A stretch of DNA of 10,160 nucleotides, taken from positions 1 through 10,160 of the forward strand of contig CAJUCB010000056.1 in assembly GCA_910584805.1 (NCBI GenBank), given 5' to 3'. This DNA comes from an uncultured Oscillospiraceae bacterium (GTDB lineage Bacteria; Bacillota; Clostridia; Oscillospirales; Oscillospiraceae). The position numbers were made by a program, and so were the translations under genes. Below the pieces are notes generated by a model. The model was not told the origin of the DNA, did no database searches, and saw only the letters and a list, made by a program, of their open reading frames with translations. Of this stretch, positions 1 to 4,489 are shown piece by piece. Every line of letters begins with the position of its first letter. Positions within the stretch are counted from its first letter, which is position 1.

Positions 1-81
1 AACGTTTCTGGCCTTACCATCTTTGGTTTCAATAAAGACCCACAGGTCCTTGCTTTTTGCTTCATAGCTAGTCTGTAACAT
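1..81 (-). CDS. etfA: Electron transfer flavoprotein alpha subunit, N-terminal fragment
   Basis: Only the first 27 codons are in the window; the rest lies beyond the left edge. The peptide starts MLQTSYEAKSKDLWVFIE and continues TKDGKARNV, which matches the opening beta strand of clostridial EtfA (a DVWVFIE-type segment followed by a short turn). The ATG at 81 is preceded by a strong Shine-Dalgarno sequence, GGGGAGGAG, and the gene follows the etfB stop by 22 bases, so the two are co-transcribed. EtfA pairs with EtfB to form the FAD-binding electron carrier. In butyrate producers this complex usually passes electrons between NADH, ferredoxin and butyryl-CoA dehydrogenase. The partner gene makes the call fairly safe despite the short length. 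Confidence 0.85.
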   Translation of the reverse strand, partial: MLQTSYEAKSKDLWVFIETKDGKARNV

Positions 82-103
82 TGTTCTGTCTCCTCCCCTC
101 TAG

Positions 104-913
104 TTAGATAACGCCCTTGTCTCTGAGCAGGTCGTAAAGCTTCTTTGCGGATTCTTCAGGAGTCTCTTCCTTGATCTTCAGACCGCCTTCCTTACGGGGA
201 GGAGTGAAGCTCTTCTTAACCTTGGTGGGAGAGCCCTTCAGGCCGGAACGCTCAACGTCCAGGCCGCAGTCAGCAGCGGACAGGGTGGGGATCTGTGCCT
301 TCTTGGCAGCCATCTTAGACTTGATGGTGGGGAAGCGGGGCTCATAGTCGGGCTTGGTGATGGTCACAGCGCAGGGGCAAGCCATTTCCAGGATTTCGAA
401 GCCGTCTTCCAGCTCCTTCTTCACGCGCACGTGCTTGCCGTCCTCGGTGGGCCAAACTTCCCAGCCGTAGGTGACCTGGGGATAGTCCAGATCCTCAGCG
501 ACCTGGGGGCCGACCTGAGCGGTATCGCCGTCGATCGCCTGCTTACCGAACATCAGCATATCGAACTTGATGCCTTCCATCTCTTCGATCTTCTTGATGC
601 CCTTGGACAGGATGTAACCGGTGGCCAGGGTGTCGGAACCGCCGCAAGCGCGGTCGGAGACCAGGAAAGCCTTGTCACCGCCGACGGACAGGCACTCACG
701 CAGAGCTTCCAGAGCCTGAGCAGGACCCATGGACAGGACATAGATCTTGGTATCCTTGTCCTTATCCTTGATGCGGGCAGCAGCTTCCAGTGCATAGGCA
801 TCGAAAGGGCTGACGATGGCAGGAACGCCTTCACGCATCAGGGTGTTGGTCACGGGATCGATTTTGATGATGGTCGTGTCCGGCACTTGTTTAATGCAAA
901 CAAGTATGTTCAT
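104..913 (-). CDS. etfB: Electron transfer flavoprotein beta subunit
   Basis: A full-length 269-residue EtfB. It begins MNILVCIKQVPDT, the standard first strand of the family, and carries the EtfB nucleotide-binding signature AIDGDTAQVGPQ at residues 126-137. Residues 87-98 read DRACGGSDTLAT. From family knowledge, a D-R...D-T-x-A-T segment here is typical of EtfBs that work with butyryl-CoA or caffeyl-CoA dehydrogenases and bifurcate electrons, and differs from the mitochondrial type. I infer a bifurcating role but cannot prove it, because no acyl-CoA dehydrogenase gene lies in the window. The start at 913 has AGGGGG about nine bases upstream. Codon choice (AAG, CTG, few rare codons) suggests high expression. 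etfA follows directly. The nearest good promoter lies about 220 bases upstream, beyond a leader with a terminator-like hairpin. Confidence 0.95.
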   Translation of the reverse strand: MNILVCIKQVPDTTIIKIDPVTNTLMREGVPAIVSPFDAYALEAAARIKDKDKDTKIYVLSMGPAQALEALRECLSVGGDKAFLVSDRACGGSDTLATGYILSKGIKKIEEMEGIKFDMLMFGKQAIDGDTAQVGPQVAEDLDYPQVTYGWEVWPTEDGKHVRVKKELEDGFEILEMACPCAVTITKPDYEPRFPTIKSKMAAKKAQIPTLSAADCGLDVERSGLKGSPTKVKKSFTPPRKEGGLKIKEETPEESAKKLYDLLRDKGVI

Positions 914-1045
914 TTCTGATTTCCCCCTATTTTTGATTTGTTTTATTTTGATACCCCGTCCTGTACTCCGGCTTTCTTGGTTGGGAGGGCCACTACGGTC
1001 TTCCCCTACCCTTCCGCAATCGACAAATTCCAGACCAGGCTATCG

Positions 1046-1078
1046 AAAAAACGCCACACCGGAGAGGTTCCCGGTGGC
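1046..1078 (-). terminator. Intrinsic terminator / possible attenuator before etfB
   Basis: On the minus strand GCCACCGG (1078-1071), an 8-nt loop and CCGGUGUGGC (1062-1053) form an 8-bp stem with a 2-nt bulge. One base later comes a run of six U (1051-1046). It lies about 84 nt after the predicted transcription start and 133 bases before the etfB start, with no gene in between. It either ends a small RNA or controls read-through into etfBA. Confidence 0.65.
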
Positions 1079-1129
1079 AGACGTTTCTGCGGACAGACCA
1101 TGCCTGCGCATGTCCATCCATTGAACTAC
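1046..1129 (-). ncRNA. Structured leader RNA or small RNA upstream of etfB (unidentified)
   Basis: The RNA expected from the promoter is about 84 nt long and folds almost throughout. GGACA (1115-1111) pairs with UGUCC (1095-1091), enclosing a small AUGC/GCAU hairpin. GCAGA (1090-1086) pairs with UCUGC (1081-1077) around an AACG loop. A terminator hairpin with U6 follows at once. An alternative first hairpin, GUUC (1126-1123) with GGAC (1115-1112), excludes the GGACA/UGUCC helix. The second hairpin shares bases 1078-1077 with the foot of the terminator. This layout suits an attenuator or riboswitch for etfBA, or a free-standing small RNA. I recognise no known riboswitch class in it. Confidence 0.45.
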
Positions 1130-1135
1130 GGTTGC

Positions 1136-1164
1136 ATTATATCAGAGGATTCCCCAAATTACAA
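1136..1164 (-). promoter_or_regulatory. Sigma-A promoter for the etfBA leader
   Basis: On the minus strand, TTGTAA (1159-1164) and a perfect TATAAT (1136-1141) are separated by exactly 17 bases. Transcription should start near 1129. No comparably good promoter is visible between here and etfB, so this is the best candidate for driving etfBA. Confidence 0.7.
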
Positions 1165-1247
1165 GATAGGATCGCAGCGGTGCAGAAAAAAAATCTTCCA
1201 GCTTTTCCAGTGAATTTAGTCGTTTCGCCTAAAAACATCTGGATGGC

Positions 1248-1283
1248 GCAAGGGGAAGGGCGATTCTCTTCCCTTCCCCTTGC
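1248..1283 (-). terminator. Hairpin after lysC, probable terminator
   Basis: A perfect 13-bp inverted repeat, GCAAGGGGAAGGG (1248-1260) and its complement (1271-1283), with a 10-nt loop, lies 20 bases beyond the lysC stop. On the minus strand a T5 run appears about 12 bases after the stem. On the plus strand a T-rich stretch also follows. It probably ends the ACT-hom-lysC transcript, though the U-run is farther from the stem than in an ideal terminator. Confidence 0.6.
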
Positions 1284-1303
1284 TGGATTTCCAAATTTTT
1301 ACT

Positions 1304-1777
1304 TTATTCCCCGAAGAATTTATCGTGGATCGCTTGGACTGCCGCGTTGCCGTCTGCCTCGTCCAGAAGGACGGAAACCTTAATCTCACTGGTGGAAATC
1401 ATCTGGATATTGATGTCCGCGTCGTACAAGGCCCCAAACATTGAGGCGGCAATGCCAGCGTTGTCCAGCATCCCGGCCCCCACGATGGAGACCTTCACCA
1501 CACCTTTGTCCACGTCGATGTGGTCGAAGCCCAGGGTAGACTTGTATTCCTCCAACAGCTTCTTCGCCTGGTCGGCATCGTCCCGCCGGACGGTAAAGCT
1601 GATGTCCTGGGTGCCGTCCCGGCCGATGGACTGGAGGATGATGTCTACGTTGATGTTTTCCTTCCCCAGCAGGGAGAATACCTGGTAGGCAATACCCGGC
1701 TTATCCTCCACCTCCACCAGGGCCAAGCGGGCCACATTTTTGTCTTTTGCCACGCCGCTGATTAGTGTTTTTTCCAT
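1304..1777 (-). CDS. lysC: Aspartokinase beta subunit by internal in-frame start (predicted)
   Basis: Within lysC, ATG at 1777 (Met247, MEKTLISGV...) is preceded by AAGGAGG (1795-1789) with 11 bases of spacing, plus AAAGAGG immediately next to the ATG. The product would be 157 residues containing only the two ACT domains. In Bacillus subtilis and Corynebacterium glutamicum, lysC is known to make alpha and beta subunits from in-frame overlapping starts at the equivalent place, and the segment after this Met matches the known beta N-terminus style. The product is inferred; only the ribosome binding site and the homologous position are seen. Confidence 0.6.
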   Translation of the reverse strand: MEKTLISGVAKDKNVARLALVEVEDKPGIAYQVFSLLGKENINVDIILQSIGRDGTQDISFTVRRDDADQAKKLLEEYKSTLGFDHIDVDKGVVKVSIVGAGMLDNAGIAASMFGALYDADINIQMISTSEIKVSVLLDEADGNAAVQAIHDKFFGE

Positions 1778-2515
1778 CCTCTTTGCAACCTCCTTAACTT
1801 TCGTCCCCGGCTTCTTGGCGAAGCTAGAGAGCACTTCCAAATTCACGCGGTATTTTTTCGCCATCTCCACAGAGCGGTTGTGTAACACCTGGGCACCCAG
1901 GCTGGCCAGCTCCAACATTTCGTCAAAGGTGATCTCGTCCAGCTTTTTTGCGCCGGTGACATAACGGGGGTCGGCGGTATACACCCCCTCCACGTCGGTG
2001 TATATCTGGCACAGGTCCGCTTTCAGCGCCGCCGCCAGGGCCACCGCCGAGGTGTCAGACCCCCCGCGGCCCAGGGTGGTCACATCCCCAAACTTGTTGA
2101 TGCCCTGGAAGCCGGTGACAATGACCACATTGTTCCGGTCCAGCTCTGACTGGATACGCTCGGTGCGGATTTTCTTCACCCTTGCGCTGCTGTAAGCGCT
2201 GTTGGTCTGCACCCCGGCCTGCCAGCCTGTGAGGGAGACCACTGGCACGCCCATGGTCTCCAAGGCCATGGCACACAGGGAACAGGAAATCTGCTCCCCT
2301 GTGGACAGCAGCATATCCATTTCCCGCCGGGATGCCTTAGGGTTGATCTCTTTTGCCTTGTCAATGAGATCATCGGTGGTGTCGCCCTGGGCGGACAGCA
2401 CCGCTACCACCTGGTTCCCCATGCGGCGGGTCTCGGCGATGATCTGGGCCACATTCCGCAGCCGTTCCGCGTTGGCCACCGAGGTCCCGCCAAATTTTTG
2501 TACGATCAGTCCCAT
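1304..2515 (-). CDS. lysC: Aspartokinase (aspartate kinase, two ACT domains)
   Basis: It phosphorylates aspartate, the first step toward lysine, threonine, methionine and diaminopimelate. The 403-residue length is normal for the class with two C-terminal ACT domains. The kinase domain shows KFGGTS (7-12), the GE pair at 73-74, GRGGSDTSA (149-157) and DVEGVYTADPR (174-184). The ACT repeats cover roughly residues 265-335 and 342-403, with the ligand-loop motif EDKPGIAYQVFSLL in the first. The start has AGGAGG 12 bases upstream. It is the last gene of the ACT-hom-lysC operon. An in-frame Met247 preceded by AAGGAGG fits the separate beta subunit made by Bacillus and Corynebacterium homologues. 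Feedback control by lysine and/or threonine is expected from the family; effector specificity cannot be read from the sequence. Confidence 0.96.
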   Translation of the reverse strand: MGLIVQKFGGTSVANAERLRNVAQIIAETRRMGNQVVAVLSAQGDTTDDLIDKAKEINPKASRREMDMLLSTGEQISCSLCAMALETMGVPVVSLTGWQAGVQTNSAYSSARVKKIRTERIQSELDRNNVVIVTGFQGINKFGDVTTLGRGGSDTSAVALAAALKADLCQIYTDVEGVYTADPRYVTGAKKLDEITFDEMLELASLGAQVLHNRSVEMAKKYRVNLEVLSSFAKKPGTKVKEVAKRMEKTLISGVAKDKNVARLALVEVEDKPGIAYQVFSLLGKENINVDIILQSIGRDGTQDISFTVRRDDADQAKKLLEEYKSTLGFDHIDVDKGVVKVSIVGAGMLDNAGIAASMFGALYDADINIQMISTSEIKVSVLLDEADGNAAVQAIHDKFFGE

Positions 2516-2538
2516 CGTATTTCGATACCTCCTAGATA

Positions 2539-2556
2539 ACAGTGCATGGGCACTGT
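2539..2556 (-). other. Small hairpin between hom and lysC
   Basis: ACAGTGC and GCACTGT form a perfect 7-bp stem with a 4-nt loop in the 80-base gap between hom and lysC. No U-run follows, so it is not a terminator. It may be a processing or stability element that adjusts lysC relative to hom, or have no role. Confidence 0.4.
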
Positions 2557-2595
2557 GAATGCTCTATGTTCCTCTCTCTATGCTATGCACAGCCC

Positions 2596-3789
2596 TTAGT
2601 CCAGGACCCGAATGACGGAAAGGACTTTTTGATCCCGAAGCTGTGCCTCTAGTGTCTGCCGGGACATCGGGGGCGTCAGGTAGGCCCCCTCCCCCTCTGC
2701 CGCGCCGGGGCGGGTGAGGAGCTGGCCGCCGGAGAAGCTCCCGGATGCCAAGCGGACATACCAACGGCTCTCCAACTGCTCCGGGGAACGTACCCCCTCT
2801 GGACGGTTGGCCTGCCAGGGGCGGTAGCCTGCCCGCTCCATCTTCCGGGCCGCGGCAATGACGTCAGCCACCACAGCACTGGCGGTGGGGAGCCTGCCTG
2901 CCCCCCGTCCATAGAACATCACGTCCCCGGTGGCGTCGCCCTTCACCTTGATGGCGTTGAACACATCCTCTACCCCGCCTAAGGGGTCCTGGACGCTGAC
3001 AAAGTGGGGCTCCACATAGGCACAGAGGCTGCCATCCTCTTGGATGATGGACCGACCCAGGAGCTTGATCCGGTGGCCGCAGGCGGCAGCGTAGGCCTCG
3101 TCCTCCAAGGTGATCTTGGTGATCCCCTGGGTGGCCACCTGCTCCGGTAGGACGTGCCACCCAAAGGCGATGGAGGAGAGGATGCACAGCTTGCGGCAGG
3201 TGTCGTGGCCCTCCACGTCGGCGGTGGGGTCCTGCTCGGCATAGCCGTTGGCCTGGGCCCCTTTCAACGCCTGTTCAAAGGGGACACCATCCTGGACCAT
3301 GCGGGTAAAGATATAGTTGGCAGTACCGTTGAGGATGCCGCAAATCTCCAAAATATCGTTGGCGGCCATACAATCACTCAGAGGCCGCAGGATGGGGATG
3401 CCGCCCCCCACACTGGCCTCAAAGAGATACACTGCCCCGTGCTCTGCCGCCAGGTCCAGCAGGCGGCGGCCGTGGGTGGCCACCAACTCCTTATTAGAAG
3501 TTACCACGCTCTTCCCCGCCCGCAGGGCCCGCTCTGTGAAGTCCAGGGCAGCGCCCACGCCGCCGATGGTCTCCACCACCACGTTCACCTCTGGGTCCCC
3601 CTCAATGATGGAAAAATCCTTGACAAACTGCTCTGCCAGGGGGCTGTCTGGGAAGGACCGCAGGTCCAAAATATACTTCAACCCGATGAGCTCATCGGCC
3701 TTTTTCCGCACGTCCCCGCCGGAGCCTGTCAAAATCTCCGCCACGCCGGAGCCCACCACGCCATAGCCTAAAATCGCTACCTTTACCAT
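2596..3789 (-). CDS. hom: Homoserine dehydrogenase with reduced C-terminal ACT region
   Basis: NAD(P)H-dependent reduction of aspartate semialdehyde to homoserine, the branch to threonine and methionine. The Rossmann motif GYGVVGSG is at 8-15, TSNKELVA at 97-104, and E185, D196 and K200 fall in GYAEQDPTADVEGHDTCRK with the spacing of the family's catalytic residues. I place the start at 3789 (MVKVAILGYG) because the conserved protein begins there and AAAGGTG precedes it; the open frame continues 41 codons upstream but overlaps the preceding gene. Length is 397 residues against about 430 for Gram-positive Hom with an ACT domain. The C-terminus keeps the opening strand (RWYVRLA, 342-348) and the closing SVIRVLD, but the central PGVLAxI-type helix and ligand loop are missing, replaced by a Gly/Ala-rich stretch. 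It lies 25 bases after the ACT gene and is co-transcribed with lysC. Confidence 0.95.
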   Translation of the reverse strand: MVKVAILGYGVVGSGVAEILTGSGGDVRKKADELIGLKYILDLRSFPDSPLAEQFVKDFSIIEGDPEVNVVVETIGGVGAALDFTERALRAGKSVVTSNKELVATHGRRLLDLAAEHGAVYLFEASVGGGIPILRPLSDCMAANDILEICGILNGTANYIFTRMVQDGVPFEQALKGAQANGYAEQDPTADVEGHDTCRKLCILSSIAFGWHVLPEQVATQGITKITLEDEAYAAACGHRIKLLGRSIIQEDGSLCAYVEPHFVSVQDPLGGVEDVFNAIKVKGDATGDVMFYGRGAGRLPTASAVVADVIAAARKMERAGYRPWQANRPEGVRSPEQLESRWYVRLASGSFSGGQLLTRPGAAEGEGAYLTPPMSRQTLEAQLRDQKVLSVIRVLD

Positions 3790-3814
3790 AATTGCAATCA
3801 CCTTTACTTCAAAA

Positions 3815-4255
3815 TTATCCCGCCAGGATTTCCCCCCGGATGACCCCCTGGGTACCGTTGATCTGCTCCACCAATTCCTGTAGCGTTCCGTGGAGGCCGG
3901 AGGTCTCCACATTCACCGTCACGATGGCACAGCCGCTGACGGGCAGCCCCTGGTTGATGGTGAGAATGTTTGCCCCGGAACCGGCAAAGAGGTTCAGCAC
4001 ATGGGATAAAATCCCTGGCAGGTCTTTCAGCATCAGCTGAAAGGTGACAATCCTGCCGTGGAGCATATCCTGGAAGGGCCGCACAGCATCCTTATATTTA
4101 TAGAATGCGCTGCGGCTGATGCCGGAGAGGGCCGTAGCCTGGTTTACCGTCTCGGCCTCCCCTGTCTCCAAAAGGCGCCGGGCCTCCACCACCCGCCGGA
4201 AAATCTCCGGCAGGGCCTGGGCCTCTACAATATAGTAGTCTGGTTTTTTCGCCAT
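3815..4255 (-). CDS. PheB-like ACT domain protein (UPF0735 family)
   Basis: A 146-residue protein with an N-terminal helix-turn-helix-like part (residues about 33-57, including SGISRSAFYKYKDAV) and one ACT domain (about 68-146) with the motif LKDLPGILSHVLNLFAGSG followed by NILTINQ. Length, the SRSAFYKY segment and the ILTINQ end strand match Bacillus subtilis PheB/UPF0735, whose biochemical role is unsettled. ACT domains usually bind amino acids. First in the operon with hom and lysC, it is likely a regulator or sensor for aspartate-family or aromatic amino acid metabolism. The start at 4255 (MAKKPDYYIV) has GGAAGGGGG upstream; the 29-codon extension to 4342 would run through the promoter, so I reject it. 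The exact function is not established. Confidence 0.88.
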   Translation of the reverse strand: MAKKPDYYIVEAQALPEIFRRVVEARRLLETGEAETVNQATALSGISRSAFYKYKDAVRPFQDMLHGRIVTFQLMLKDLPGILSHVLNLFAGSGANILTINQGLPVSGCAIVTVNVETSGLHGTLQELVEQINGTQGVIRGEILAG

Positions 4256-4310
4256 GGTCCCGCCCCCTTCCGTCCACCCTGTGCGGTCATTTGTTTTTGT
4301 ATCGAGAGCT

Positions 4311-4339
4311 ATTGTACCACACTCTTGGAAACACTGCAA
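4311..4339 (-). promoter_or_regulatory. Promoter of the ACT-hom-lysC operon
   Basis: On the minus strand, TTGCAG (4334-4339) and TACAAT (4311-4316) are separated by 17 bases, with TG at the extended -10 position (TGG-TACAAT). Transcription would start near 4304, leaving a leader of about 50 nt. That is too short for a lysine riboswitch or T-box, and neither is visible. Confidence 0.6.
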
Positions 4340-4429
4340 CAAAAAGTATTTGTCCGAACCACAGTTTTTCCAAAACCTCTCCCCTATTTTCAGTCATATC
4401 GTCAAAATCCCCGGCCTTCCCCCAATGGA

Positions 4430-4464
4430 CAGGAGGCGGACCCTGTTGGTGGGTCCGCCTCCTG
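4430..4464 (-). terminator. GC-rich hairpin after the PBP gene (terminator-like, no U-run)
   Basis: A perfect 14-bp stem, CAGGAGGCGGACCC (4430-4443) with its complement (4451-4464) around a 7-nt loop, begins 25 bases after the PBP stop. On the minus strand it is followed by a G-rich sequence rather than a U-run, so it is not a classical intrinsic terminator. It may pause polymerase or protect the 3' end of the mRNA. Read-through from the PBP gene into ACT-hom-lysC is possible. The rest of the gap (4256-4429) holds the operon promoter and nothing else I can identify. Confidence 0.45.
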
Positions 4465-4489
4465 GGGAATATTTTATACCTGCGGGGGG

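Noticed and set aside
816..1383. Several plus-strand open frames of 83-102 codons across the etfB leader.
   Set aside because: They overlap conserved minus-strand genes or the structured leader, lack ribosome binding sites and family features, and one runs through the 13-bp hairpin.
3790..3912. A 41-codon N-terminal extension of homoserine dehydrogenase.
   Set aside because: It overlaps the preceding ACT gene; the conserved Rossmann strand begins right after the Met at 3789, which has its own ribosome binding site.
4256..4304. Possible lysine riboswitch or T-box ahead of the aspartate-family operon.
   Set aside because: The leader is only about 50 nt and shows no T-box sequence or lysine-riboswitch core.
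4256..4342. A 29-codon N-terminal extension of the ACT protein.
   Set aside because: It would cover the predicted -10/-35 region; PheB-like proteins begin near MAKKPDYY.
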